64,000 nt of DNA from Nucisporomicrobium flavum (lineage in GTDB: Bacteria; Actinomycetota; Actinomycetes; Mycobacteriales; Micromonosporaceae), in assembly GCF_016464385.1 (NCBI RefSeq), contig NZ_JADMLH010000020.1, positions 84,433 to 148,432 of the forward strand, read 5' to 3'. The number at the start of each line of letters is the position of its first letter. The stretch's first letter is position 1. Made by a program: the position numbers and the translations under genes. The notes beneath the pieces were generated by a model that saw only the letters and a program-made list of their open reading frames with translations, was not told where the DNA came from and did not search any database. Shown here in pieces: positions 34,589-43,667 of the stretch.

Positions 34589-35416
34589 ATGTTGAACATC
34601 CGTGCGGAATTCCATGCTGTTCCGAGCACCCGACGCATCGCCATGCGGCTGCTGGGGCCGTTCGAGGTCCTCGGTCCGGACGGCCGGACGATCACACCCG
34701 GCCCGGCGAAGATGCGCACCCTGCTGGTGCTGCTGTGTGCGTACGCCGGGACCTCCGTGTCGACCCAGCAACTCGAATCGGCGCTCTGGACCGAGTGCCG
34801 CCCACGGACGGCGGCGACGGCGCTGCACGTGTACGTGTCGCGGGTCCGCAAGCACCTGGAGAGCCACGGCGCCGAACCGGTGGGCATCTCCACCCGCGCC
34901 TCCGGGTACGTCCTCGACGACGGGGTCTACGACCTCGACCACCAGACCCTGCGCCGCCTGATGCAGCGCGCCGACGAGGCTGAAGCGGCCGGCCGGGTCC
35001 CGGAGGCCGTCGAGATCCTGCAGCAGGCCACGGCGCTGCGGCGCGGCCCGGCGCTCGCCGGCTTCCGCGACGTGCCGGTGCTCAACTCCGTCGGCCGCCA
35101 GCTCGACGAGCAGTTCCTGATGGTGTACGGCCGCAAGGCCGAGCTCGAGCTGCGCCTCGACCGGCACGCCCGCCTGGTCCCGGAGCTCTTCGCCGTCGCC
35201 TCGGAATACCCGACGCACGAGCACATCCACCAGCTGCTCATGCTGTGCCTCTACCGCACGGGACGCACCGCCGAGGCGCTGTCCGTCTACGCCCAGCTGC
35301 GCGAACACCTCATCGACGCGGTCGGCCTGGAGCCCGGGGCGCGCAGTCAGCGGCTGCAGCAGCGCATCCTGCAGTTCGACACGCAGCTCGACGAGGCGGA
35401 CGCCCTGGTGCTGTGA
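34589..35416 (+). CDS. SARP-family transcriptional activator
   Basis: 275 residues from ATG at 34589 (GGGGGAGA eight bases upstream; a TTG immediately before is less likely). The OmpR-like winged helix spans about residues 22-105: MRLLGPFEVLGPDGRTITPG, LLCAYAGTSVSTQQLESALW, HVYVSRVRKHLE. A bacterial transcriptional activation domain follows to the end (residues 110-260, HEHIHQLLMLCLYRTGRTAEALSVY). No ATPase domain, so a small SARP like ActII-ORF4/RedD. These activate the biosynthetic cluster in which they lie, which supports this region being one regulated cluster. Confidence 0.92.
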   Translation: MLNIRAEFHAVPSTRRIAMRLLGPFEVLGPDGRTITPGPAKMRTLLVLLCAYAGTSVSTQQLESALWTECRPRTAATALHVYVSRVRKHLESHGAEPVGISTRASGYVLDDGVYDLDHQTLRRLMQRADEAEAAGRVPEAVEILQQATALRRGPALAGFRDVPVLNSVGRQLDEQFLMVYGRKAELELRLDRHARLVPELFAVASEYPTHEHIHQLLMLCLYRTGRTAEALSVYAQLREHLIDAVGLEPGARSQRLQQRILQFDTQLDEADALVL

Positions 35417-35468
35417 CCCGACGCGGATCGGCGGTCGTCCCGGTGGGGACGACCGCCGACGAGCGGGG

Positions 35469-36152
35469 TCACTGCGCCGGATCTCCCGAGCGGCTCGCGT
35501 AGACGTCGACGGTCTCCTGCCCCGTCAGCTCCTGGATGCGGCTCATGATGTCGTCGGTGATCTCCCGCAGCTGCTTGGCGTTGTGGCCGACCTTCTCCGC
35601 GCCGTCATAGACGATCGGCTTGCCGATCCGCACGGTCACGGTGTGGCCGGGACGCGGGAAGGGTGCGCCGATGGGCTGGGCCTTGTCGGTGCCCAGGACG
35701 CCGACCGGCACGACCGGCGCACCGGTCATCAGCGCCAGCCGGGTCACGCCGGTCTTCCCGCGGTAGAGCCGGCCGTCCGGCGACCGGGTGCCCTCCGGGA
35801 AGATGCCGAACACCTTGCCGCTCATGATGACCTGACGGGCCTGCTCGAGGCCGGCCAGGGCGGCCCGGCCGCCGCTGCGCTCGATGGGGATCTGGCCCAC
35901 CGAGCGCATGAAGGCCCCGCGGAACCGGCCCTTGAGCCCGCCCTGCTGGAAGTAGTCGGACTTGGCCATGAAGTACACCAGGCGGGGGCAGGCCACCGGC
36001 AGGAACAGGTGGTCGGCGACCGACAGGTGGTTGGAGGCCAGGATGACCGGTCCGTGGTCAGGAACGTTCTCCCGGCCGCTGACCTGCAGCTTCCACATGG
36101 CGTGCAACGTCGGAACGGCGAGGGCGCGCAGGCCCGTGTAGATGAGAGACAA
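35469..36152 (-). CDS. PlsC-type lysophospholipid acyltransferase (copy 1)
   Basis: 227 residues. ASNHLSVADHLF is the catalytic NHxxxxD motif, FMRSVGQIPIERSG the second block and FGIFPEGTRSPDG the third (FPEGTRS). It transfers an acyl group to a lysophosphatidate-like acceptor at the membrane. It is the last gene of the phosphonate operon and a paralogue of the gene at 43990; two extra PlsC genes in one cluster suggest a lipid-like product or membrane-lipid tailoring. Confidence 0.87.
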   Translation of the reverse strand: MSLIYTGLRALAVPTLHAMWKLQVSGRENVPDHGPVILASNHLSVADHLFLPVACPRLVYFMAKSDYFQQGGLKGRFRGAFMRSVGQIPIERSGGRAALAGLEQARQVIMSGKVFGIFPEGTRSPDGRLYRGKTGVTRLALMTGAPVVPVGVLGTDKAQPIGAPFPRPGHTVTVRIGKPIVYDGAEKVGHNAKQLREITDDIMSRIQELTGQETVDVYASRSGDPAQ

Positions 36153-36246
36153 CGGTGCTTTCCGATCCGATCCATTGCGGACGCGCGAACATGACCGCCT
36201 GACATCATAAGGAATGGGCGCCCCGATGCGCCTCCCCGGCTTCAGG

Positions 36247-36984
36247 TCAGTAGACCAGACCGCCGTCCGCGCGGATGATCACGGCGTTGATGTAGTCGGC
36301 GTCCGCGGAGGCCAGGAACGCCGCCGTGCCCGCGATCTGCTCACCGGAGCCGATGCCGAGCATCGACCGCCCGGCCTTCTCCTCGATGATCTTCTCGTCC
36401 AGCTTCTCGCCGAGACCCGTGTCCAGCAGGCCGGGCGCCAGCACCACCGTACGGATGCCGTACGACCGGTACTCCTGCGCGACGGTCGCCGACAGCCCGT
36501 GCAGGCCGGCCTTGCTCGCCGCGTACGCCGCCTGTCCCGCGTTGCCCAGGATGGCGGCGCCGGAGGAGATGTAGACGATGCGGCCGTAGCGCTGCCGGAG
36601 CATGGCCTTGACGGCGTGCTTCGACAGCAGGAACGCGCTCCGCAGATTCACCCGATGGACTTCGTCCCAGTCCTCCACGGGCATCCGGACGAGCAGCTGG
36701 TCGCGCGCGATGCCGGCGTTGTGGATCACCGCGTCCAGGCGGCCCAGGCGGCGGGCCGCCGACACGAGCTCGATGACGGCCTCCTCCTCGGCGATGTCGC
36801 CCTGGACGAGCACCAGGTCCGGGAACTTCTCCCGGAGCTGCTCCAGGTCGGCCGACGGGCTGCGGTGATTGGCCACCACCCGGGCGCCGCGTTCCAGCAG
36901 CGTACGGGCGATCTGCAGCCCCAGGCCGCGCCCCGCGCCGGTCAGCGCGACGATACGACCCTCGAGGGCCTCGGTGCCGGTCAT
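36247..36984 (-). CDS. SDR, FabG-like 3-oxoacyl-ACP reductase
   Basis: 245 residues, start ATG at 36984 overlapping the previous stop by ATGA. Cofactor site ALTGAGRGLGLQIA (TGxxxGxG), NAGI, catalytic Ser in YISSGAA and YAASKAGL (Y-x3-K), C-terminal ADYINAVIIRADGG. This is the classical FabG layout, NADPH-type judged from the ANHRS segment after beta-2. In this operon it could reduce phosphonoacetaldehyde-derived or acyl-ACP intermediates; the sequence does not distinguish these. Confidence 0.88.
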   Translation of the reverse strand: MTGTEALEGRIVALTGAGRGLGLQIARTLLERGARVVANHRSPSADLEQLREKFPDLVLVQGDIAEEEAVIELVSAARRLGRLDAVIHNAGIARDQLLVRMPVEDWDEVHRVNLRSAFLLSKHAVKAMLRQRYGRIVYISSGAAILGNAGQAAYAASKAGLHGLSATVAQEYRSYGIRTVVLAPGLLDTGLGEKLDEKIIEEKAGRSMLGIGSGEQIAGTAAFLASADADYINAVIIRADGGLVY

Positions 36985-37505
36985 GCCATCTGCTCCATCC
37001 GCTGGTCGAGCTGTTCCGTCCGTACCGTGTCGCCGAACGCGTGGGCGGCGACTTCCCGCAGGTGGCGGGGCCACAGGGGTCCTTCGGTGGTGCGCAGCGC
37101 GAACCGCAGCGCGCCGGGGTCGTCGTCCAGGAGCAGCGGCGGCAGCAGCAGCCGCGGCCGGCTCTCGGCGACGCGGGTGGTCGCCGCGAGGAAGTCCAGG
37201 CCGCGGCGGCGGTGCGGCGCGGGCAGCCAGTCCAGCAGCGGCACGGTGATGTCGACGGGATCCGGTCCCGGCGGCATGTCCGCGCACTCCTCCCGGAGCA
37301 CCGGCACGGAGTCCGGGGCACCGAGCACCACCAGGGTCGGCAACCCGGCGTCGATCCGGCCGTGCACCCGTACGCGCTGATCCTCGTCCGGCCACAGGCC
37401 CGTCATCCGCCAGTGCCCGGCGTCGAGCCGGCGCCACCGGAGGCGCGGCGCCCCCTCGAAGATCACCAGACAGCCGTCCAGCTCCAGTTCCGTCTCCGTC
37501 GTCAT
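36981..37505 (-). CDS. 174-aa protein of the phosphonate operon, unknown
   Basis: ATG at 37505 overlaps the flavoprotein stop; its own stop overlaps the SDR start. Thus it is locked inside the operon by 4-bp overlaps. The first 70 residues are beta-rich with several Trp (RLRWRRLDAGHWRMTGLWP), followed by a helical half with many Leu and Arg (LDFLAATTRVAESRPRLLLPP). No known motif, signal peptide or TM helix. Function unknown; overlap on both sides argues it is needed by the pathway. Confidence 0.7.
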   Translation of the reverse strand: MTTETELELDGCLVIFEGAPRLRWRRLDAGHWRMTGLWPDEDQRVRVHGRIDAGLPTLVVLGAPDSVPVLREECADMPPGPDPVDITVPLLDWLPAPHRRRGLDFLAATTRVAESRPRLLLPPLLLDDDPGALRFALRTTEGPLWPRHLREVAAHAFGDTVRTEQLDQRMEQMA

Positions 37506-39763
37506 CGGGCGAGCCCGCCTTTCGCTTCGGTCGGGGAGGGGGTGGCGCCGGCCGGCGTCGGCCGCTCGCGGTACGCCGCCCAGAATCGGTCGAGCCAGGC
37601 GAGTGTGTCCCGCATGACGTAGTGATCGCGGCCGGGGCGCAGCGCGGACAGCAGGAACGACCGCTGTCCCTCCGCGGCCGGCCCCAGCACCGTCAGCCGC
37701 GGCTCCGGGCACCCGTCCGCCCGGACCGGGTGGCCCTCGCGGGTCAGGTCCAGCCCGCCCGGGGCGTACGAGGTGCCGTCGGCGCCCACGTTGCGCCACC
37801 GCCGGACCAGCCCTCGGGCAGCCATCCGCCGGAAGAGGGGCGTGCTGTCGAGCTCCGGGTCGAAGGTGTGGATGCGGGCGTCGACGAGCAGGTCCACGGC
37901 ACGCCGGGCCCCGGTGGCCGGGCCGATCAGCCGGAAGCGGCCGGCGTCCTCGTCGCACTCGACCCGCGCGCCGGGGCCGGTGCCGACGTCGACGACGCCC
38001 GCGCGGACCAGGGCGGTGATCCGGGCCATCACCTCCGGCGCGGCGCCGTTCGCCAGCCGGTTGTGGTGGCGCGGGTACGTGCCCAGGAAGGCCCGCTGCG
38101 AGGCCGGGGTGAGCCCGCCGTCGTCCACCGCGTACGAGATGATCCCGCGCAGGTCCCGCCACACCCCGTCGGCGGCCGCCTTGTGCGGGTTGTCGAGGTT
38201 GCCCTGGGCGGCCCGGGCCAGGTCGCGGTCCATGAAAGCGAGCACCCGGGAGGCGTACCGGCCGGGGTCGGTGGCCTCGTCCGCGGGGATCGGCGCGAGC
38301 GTTCCGGGCCAGGTGAACCGGTTGCCGCGCGGGGAGGGGCCGAGGCCGGACGGCAGCGGCCAGGTGCGCCGGGCGGCGACCAGGGCGGCCGGATCGTCCA
38401 GCACGTCGGCCAGGTGCCGGGCCGCGGCCTCGCCGTGGACCACGCTTACCCATCGGGCCAGCGCACCGGTCACCGGCCAGTCGGGGTTCCGGCGGGCCGC
38501 CTCGGCGGCGCTGACGTGGCCGGACAGAACCTCGTCCAGGATCCGGCCGATCTCGTCGACGGCATCCTCGATCGGCCGGGTGAGGTCGCCGCCCGGCTCG
38601 CCGCGCAGGAACCGCTCGTAGCCGGGACGGGCCCGGGCGGCGAGGTAACGGCCCACGCGCGCGCCGAACAGCGTCGCGGCGAAGAGGTGTGCCATCTCGA
38701 GCAGGATCAGCGGCAGCACCTGGGTGTCGAAGTCCAGCTGCCGGCGACCGCCGGGCGACGGGAGACCGGACGACTCGCGGAGCCGGTCGACGGCCCGCTC
38801 GGTCAGGAAGGTGCCGCGGTGTTCCAGCTCGCTGTCGTGCTTGTGGTTGTCCGGCCGGGTGAAGGTGAACAGGCCCGCGCCGCTGCACGCCACGATGGCG
38901 CCGGGCTCACGGCCGGCGGGACGGTAGACGAGCACACCGTCCGGGCCGGGGACGAACGTGCCGCCGCGGCCCTCGGTCAGGTGCAGGATCACATCGATCG
39001 CCGTCAGGCCCATCCCGAGGCAGCCGACCACAGCGCCGGGTGGGACCGCCGCCGGCGACAGGGTCTCGTCGAGCGGATACGCGTACGGGACATAGACGGT
39101 CCCGTGCCGGCCCGCGAACTCCGTGCGCTGCCGCCCCTCGGGAAGGCGCAACGGGTCGTGCGGCGAGTGCCCCGTCACCAGCAGCACCTGGTCAGCGGGG
39201 TACGGCTCCCCGGAACCGGTGCAGACGAGGAGCTCCGTGCCGTCGTCCCTGATGTCGACGACCTCCTCGCCGGCCAGCAGCACCTCCACGCCGGGGCGGG
39301 CGTTCAGCTCCGCCACGAACCGGGTGAACATGTCGGCGAGGGCGGCGCCGTGCACGTGCCGCTTGGGCCAGTCCGTGGGGGAGACGTCGAAGTCCGGGTC
39401 GCCGGTGCGGGCGTACTCGCCGCGGCACCACTCGTACAGGCTCGGGCGCTGGTCGCGCCGGCGCAGCGGGCCGGCGCCGCGGACCGTCTCGTCGGCGGCG
39501 AAGCTGACCTGCTCGCTGGTGCGGTTGAGGAAGCTCGTCCGGGCCTGGCGGGCACTGTGCACCGCGCCGGCGCCGAACTCGCCGGTCCGCTCGTAGACGC
39601 GGATCTCCAGCCGTTCGCCGGGGCCCAGGCGGTCCACGGTGGCGGCGAGCCGCTCCAGCGCGTACGTCGCCCGCGGCCCGCCGCCGACGATCGCGAGCCG
39701 GTACGGCTCCCGGCCGCCCGCGGCGCCGCCGGGTGGCCGGGGCCGCGCGGTGGTGACCGTCAT
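37502..39763 (-). CDS. Large FAD/NAD(P)-binding protein
   Basis: 753 residues. Rossmann start YRLAIVGGGPRATYALERLA (GGGPR variant of GxGxxG), EIRVYERTGEFGAGAVHS, then LNRTSEQVSFAADE. A second nucleotide site VVGCLGMGLTAIDVILHL lies near residue 250. The C-terminal 400 residues are helical and unassigned. It resembles the FAD-NAD(P)-binding (PF13454-type) proteins often found in siderophore and amino-acid-derived pathways, where some relatives hydroxylate amines. In this operon the amine of 2-aminoethylphosphonate is an obvious candidate substrate, but that is speculation. It starts four bases after the preceding gene. Confidence 0.75.
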   Translation of the reverse strand: MTVTTARPRPPGGAAGGREPYRLAIVGGGPRATYALERLAATVDRLGPGERLEIRVYERTGEFGAGAVHSARQARTSFLNRTSEQVSFAADETVRGAGPLRRRDQRPSLYEWCRGEYARTGDPDFDVSPTDWPKRHVHGAALADMFTRFVAELNARPGVEVLLAGEEVVDIRDDGTELLVCTGSGEPYPADQVLLVTGHSPHDPLRLPEGRQRTEFAGRHGTVYVPYAYPLDETLSPAAVPPGAVVGCLGMGLTAIDVILHLTEGRGGTFVPGPDGVLVYRPAGREPGAIVACSGAGLFTFTRPDNHKHDSELEHRGTFLTERAVDRLRESSGLPSPGGRRQLDFDTQVLPLILLEMAHLFAATLFGARVGRYLAARARPGYERFLRGEPGGDLTRPIEDAVDEIGRILDEVLSGHVSAAEAARRNPDWPVTGALARWVSVVHGEAAARHLADVLDDPAALVAARRTWPLPSGLGPSPRGNRFTWPGTLAPIPADEATDPGRYASRVLAFMDRDLARAAQGNLDNPHKAAADGVWRDLRGIISYAVDDGGLTPASQRAFLGTYPRHHNRLANGAAPEVMARITALVRAGVVDVGTGPGARVECDEDAGRFRLIGPATGARRAVDLLVDARIHTFDPELDSTPLFRRMAARGLVRRWRNVGADGTSYAPGGLDLTREGHPVRADGCPEPRLTVLGPAAEGQRSFLLSALRPGRDHYVMRDTLAWLDRFWAAYRERPTPAGATPSPTEAKGGLAR

Positions 39764-39767
39764 CGGT

Positions 39768-42056
39768 TCACCCCGCGTCCGCGGCGAGGGTGGTACGGAC
39801 CAGCGCCTGCAGGCAGGTGAGGAACTCGTCCACGTCCTGCGCGGTCATCGTGCCCATCGTGGACAGTCGCAGGTACCCACCGGCGAGAACCTCCTGCGCC
39901 GGGTAGATGACGAAGCCCGCGTCGCGCATCGCGGCGTGCACGGTGGCGAACTCGACCCCCGGCGGAAGCGCCGCCGCGGTGAGGCTGACGGCCCGGTCCT
40001 CGGGCCCGAGCAGCAGCCGGAAGCCCAGCCGTTCGAGGCCGCTGCGGAGCTGCTCGGCCAGGCGGGCGTAGCGGGCGCCGCGCGCCGCCACCCCCTCGGC
40101 GAGGGCCAGGTCGAGCGCGACGTCGAAGGCGTAGAAGGCGGGCACCCCCGGGGTGAACGCGGGCGCGCCGGCGATCTCCTGTGCCAGGTAGTGCCGGTGC
40201 AGATCCAGCGAGAAGGTCCGGCGCGGCAGGGCGTCGAGGGTGGCGAAACCGCTGCGGCGCCCGCAGACGAACCCCAGGCCGGGCATCCCCTCGAGGCACT
40301 TGTTGGCCGAGCCGGCGAGCCAGTCGATGCCCGTCGCGCGCATGTCGAGGTACTCCGCGCCGACGCTGCTGACCGCGTCCACGATGACCTCGCGGCCGTA
40401 CCGGTGTGCCTCGGCGGCCACGGCGGCCACGTCGTTGCGCATGCCCGTACTCGTCTCGTGGTGGACGACGAGCACGTGGGTGAGCCGCTCGTCCGCCGCG
40501 AGGGCCCGCCCGATGTCCGCCTGGTGGATCCGTTCCCCCCAGCCGACGTCGAGGTGCTGGGTGGTCAGGCCGTGCGCCACCGCGATGTCGTACATCCGCC
40601 GGCCGTAGTGGCCGTTGTCGACGGCCAGCACGCCGCCGTCGCGCGGGACGACCGAGCTGATGATCGCCTCCACCGCGGCCGTGCCGGAGCCGGTCAGGAC
40701 CACCGAGGCGTGGTCGTCGCCGCCGCCGCAGATCCGGGTGACCTTGTCGCGTACGCGCAGCAGCAGGTCGGTGAACTCGACCTCGCGGTGGCAGACGTCG
40801 GGGCCGGCCAGCGCGGCGCGGACCCGCTCGTCGGCGTTCACCGGACCCGGGTTCATCAGCACCTGCCGGCGCCGGACCGGGGGAGCGGCGTCCATCGGGT
40901 CCGTTCCGGTCCGCCCGGCCGACGCAACCCGTTCGGTAGGCCGGGCGACGGCGGCGCTGAACCGGGCGGCCGACGCGGGCGGCGCCAGCGCCGGGCGGCC
41001 GAGCCCAGGATCCGACCCGGGGATGACGGGTACGCGGACCAGCTGCGGCCCGCCCTCGCGCAGCGCCCGGCACACGGTCCGGCGGATCGCGGGCTCGTCG
41101 GCGGCCACGGCGGTTCCCCGGTAGCCGCATGCCCGCGCCACCCCGGGCAGGTCGATCACCGGGGACATCGTCGGCTGGCCGCCGGTGGACTCGTACGCCT
41201 CGTTGTCCAGCACGATGTGCAGGAGGTTCTCCGGCGAGTGGCCGCCGATGCCGGCGAGCGCCTCCAGCCGCATGAGCGCGGCCCCGTCCCCGTCGAGCAC
41301 GACCACCTGACGCTCGGGGGCGTGCAGGGCGATGCCGAGCGCGACGCTCGACGCGCAGCCCATCGAGCCCACGACGTAGAGGTTCTCCGGCCGGTCCAGG
41401 TCGCGTTCCAGCTCGCGGGCCGTCTTGCCGGTGGTCGCCACGATCAGGGCGTCGTCGTCCAGGGACTGCACGACGTGACGGATGGCCTCGGCGCGGCGCA
41501 GCTTGGCACCCGCGACGGGCGGCGAGGTGACGCTGCGGCCCGGCGCCACCGCGCCCTTGGGCACCACGAGCGCGAAGGGCCGGCCGGTCTCCTCCATGTG
41601 GCGGCGCGCCTCGCCGACCGTACGCTCGAACCACCCGGCGTCGGGGCGCAACAGCTCGTGCCGGACGTCCATAGCGGTGAGCATCGCCGGGGTGATCCGG
41701 CCCATCAGCTCGTGCTGCGGCTCGTCCGGCCGGCCCGGCTCGCCCCGCCACGTGACCAGCAGGAGCACCGGCACCTGCAGGGTGTGGCAGAGCGACGTGA
41801 GCGGGTTGACCGCGTTGCCGAGCCCGGAGTTCTGCAGGATCACCACCGGCCACCGCCCGGCCAGCCGCGCCCCGGCGGCCAGCGCCACCGCCTCACCCTC
41901 GTTGCCGCTGACCAGGTACTGGCCGGGATGCTCGGCCTGGAGGTGGCTGATCACGGGCCCGAGGAACGAGCAGGGCACGCCGGTGAACGGGCCGAAACCC
42001 GCCTCCAGCAGCCGGTCGACGATCACCTCGGCGCCGAGGCCGGTCGCGGCGGCCAC
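39768..42056 (-). CDS. Phosphonopyruvate decarboxylase - AEP transaminase fusion
   Basis: 762 residues from GTG at 42056, immediately after the pepM stop. Residues 1-370 are a thiamine-diphosphate enzyme: FTGVPCSFLGPVI, catalytic Glu in SGNEGEAVALAAG, cofactor site LDGDGAALMRLEAL...DNEAYESTGGQ. This is phosphonopyruvate decarboxylase, making phosphonoacetaldehyde. After a linker of about 35 residues, residues 398-762 are a class V aminotransferase of the PhnW type (LMNPGPVNADERV, VVHHETSTGMRN, DAVSSVGAE) with the PLP lysine in GSANKCLEGMPG, making 2-aminoethylphosphonate. Usually these are two separate genes, so this single chain covers two consecutive steps. Confidence 0.92.
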   Translation of the reverse strand: MAAATGLGAEVIVDRLLEAGFGPFTGVPCSFLGPVISHLQAEHPGQYLVSGNEGEAVALAAGARLAGRWPVVILQNSGLGNAVNPLTSLCHTLQVPVLLLVTWRGEPGRPDEPQHELMGRITPAMLTAMDVRHELLRPDAGWFERTVGEARRHMEETGRPFALVVPKGAVAPGRSVTSPPVAGAKLRRAEAIRHVVQSLDDDALIVATTGKTARELERDLDRPENLYVVGSMGCASSVALGIALHAPERQVVVLDGDGAALMRLEALAGIGGHSPENLLHIVLDNEAYESTGGQPTMSPVIDLPGVARACGYRGTAVAADEPAIRRTVCRALREGGPQLVRVPVIPGSDPGLGRPALAPPASAARFSAAVARPTERVASAGRTGTDPMDAAPPVRRRQVLMNPGPVNADERVRAALAGPDVCHREVEFTDLLLRVRDKVTRICGGGDDHASVVLTGSGTAAVEAIISSVVPRDGGVLAVDNGHYGRRMYDIAVAHGLTTQHLDVGWGERIHQADIGRALAADERLTHVLVVHHETSTGMRNDVAAVAAEAHRYGREVIVDAVSSVGAEYLDMRATGIDWLAGSANKCLEGMPGLGFVCGRRSGFATLDALPRRTFSLDLHRHYLAQEIAGAPAFTPGVPAFYAFDVALDLALAEGVAARGARYARLAEQLRSGLERLGFRLLLGPEDRAVSLTAAALPPGVEFATVHAAMRDAGFVIYPAQEVLAGGYLRLSTMGTMTAQDVDEFLTCLQALVRTTLAADAG

Positions 42057-43667
42057 TCAGGCCTCCTCGCGGGTCAGGTGCTCGCCGATCCGGTCGGCGT
42101 CGTCGGCCGAGATCAGCTCGGCCCAGCCCGCGGTGACCAGCACCGCGTGCACCGGCCAGTCCGAGGCCACCAGGTCGCCGAGCAGGTCCGCCAGCCCCGC
42201 GTCGGGCCGGCCGTCGGCGCGTCGGGCCGCGGCCGCGTCCCGCAGGGCCGCGAAGCCCTTCGGCGACAGGACGGCGGCGCCGGCGAACTCGGCGCCGGAA
42301 GCGCCCGCGCCCATGGCGACGACCCGGGGCAGCCGGTCACCGGAGAGCCGGCGGCCGATGACCGGCGGCGCGTCCAGCGTGATCGACGGGGCCGTACCGG
42401 AGGCGGGCTGACCGATGTCGGCGAGCACGGCGATGTCCGGGGTGTCGGCCAGCAGCTGACGCAGCGGCGCGGGATCGAACAGCACGTGCGAGGCGAGCAC
42501 GATCGTGCGCCCGTGGAACTGCTCCTCCATGGCGGCGAGCATCTCGGCGGCGCCGGCCGGCCGTACGGTGACCCCGGCGGCGGTCGCGGTCGCGGCGTCG
42601 GTGCAGGCGCTGATGTCCTGGACGCCGGCGCGCCGCAGCGTGCCCGCCTGTCGCTCGAGCACCGTGGCGCCGGCCACCGTCGTGGTCCCCGGGTCGGCCA
42701 GCTCCGAGCCGGTGTCCCCGGGCAGCACGAGGGCGCGCGCCTGCTGGCCCGTCCGGTGCAGGAACCGGCTCTCCTCCTGCTGGAAGCGGGCGAGGCCCTG
42801 CAGGTCGAACACCGTGGACAGCGGCGCGATGCGGGTCTCGATGCCGGTCGTACGCCCGTCGCGCAGGATGGCCGCGAAGGTGTCGCTGATCGCGGTGATG
42901 CTGGCCCGCAGCCCCTGGTTGGCGTAGATGACCATCTTCGCGCCGGCCCGGTACAGCTCGTCGGCGCTGATCGTGTGATAGGTCGTGGGTACGACGACGA
43001 CCGGTACCGGCAGCCGCCAGCGTTCCAGGAACGTCAGGATCGGCTCGGGGCTGTCGCCCTTGGCGTGGATGAGGACGGCGTCCGCGCCCGCCTCGGCGTA
43101 CGCCTCACCGCGGCGCAGCGCCTCGGCCATGCCCCAGCCGGCGATGAGGGCCTCGATGCGCGCGATGACGATGAGGTCCGGGTCGCGCTGGGCGGCCTTG
43201 GCGGCAGCGATCTTGCCGGCGAACTCGTCGGTCGGCACGAGCTCCTGACGCCCCGGTACGAAGCTGTTGAGCTTGGGGAACGGCTTGTCCTCGATGGACA
43301 CCGCCGCGATGCCGGCCGCCTCGTACTGGCGGATCATGTGCATCACGTTGCTGGCGTTGCCGTACCCGGCGTCGCAGTCGGCGACGACCGGCAGATCGAC
43401 GGCCATCGCCATCGACCGGGCGGTCGCGAGGAGCTCGCTCATCGTCAGGATGTCGGCGTCCGGCAGCCCGTGCGACGCGGAGATCTCCAGCCCGCTGGAC
43501 CAGACGCCGTCGAAGCCGGCGCGCTCGGCGAGCCGGGCCCCCAGCGGATTGTGGGCCCCGGCGATACGGATCACGCCGGGGTTGTCGAATGCCTCACGGA
43601 GCCGGGCGCGACCGCGCGGTACCGCCCGCCCGATAGATGTGACGGCGTGCTCGCTGGTGTGCGTCAA
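42057..43667 (-). CDS. pepM: PEP mutase fused to a degenerate nucleotidyltransferase domain
   Basis: 536 residues from TTG at 43667, with GGAGGA six bases upstream; an ATG at 43691 is in frame but lacks that spacing. Residues 1-290 are phosphoenolpyruvate mutase: GAHNPLGARLAERAGFDGVW, DCDAGYG, and the diagnostic EDKPFPKLNS (EDKx5NS, about residues 126-135). It makes phosphonopyruvate, the first committed step to C-P compounds. From about residue 310 a sugar/PntC-type nucleotidyltransferase fold follows (ARALVLPGDTGSELAD, VLERQAGTLRRAGVQDISA). Its AAGxGxRL signature has become LPGDTGSEL, so nucleotide binding is probably lost or altered. First gene of a six-gene operon. Confidence 0.92.
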   Translation of the reverse strand: MTHTSEHAVTSIGRAVPRGRARLREAFDNPGVIRIAGAHNPLGARLAERAGFDGVWSSGLEISASHGLPDADILTMSELLATARSMAMAVDLPVVADCDAGYGNASNVMHMIRQYEAAGIAAVSIEDKPFPKLNSFVPGRQELVPTDEFAGKIAAAKAAQRDPDLIVIARIEALIAGWGMAEALRRGEAYAEAGADAVLIHAKGDSPEPILTFLERWRLPVPVVVVPTTYHTISADELYRAGAKMVIYANQGLRASITAISDTFAAILRDGRTTGIETRIAPLSTVFDLQGLARFQQEESRFLHRTGQQARALVLPGDTGSELADPGTTTVAGATVLERQAGTLRRAGVQDISACTDAATATAAGVTVRPAGAAEMLAAMEEQFHGRTIVLASHVLFDPAPLRQLLADTPDIAVLADIGQPASGTAPSITLDAPPVIGRRLSGDRLPRVVAMGAGASGAEFAGAAVLSPKGFAALRDAAAARRADGRPDAGLADLLGDLVASDWPVHAVLVTAGWAELISADDADRIGEHLTREEA

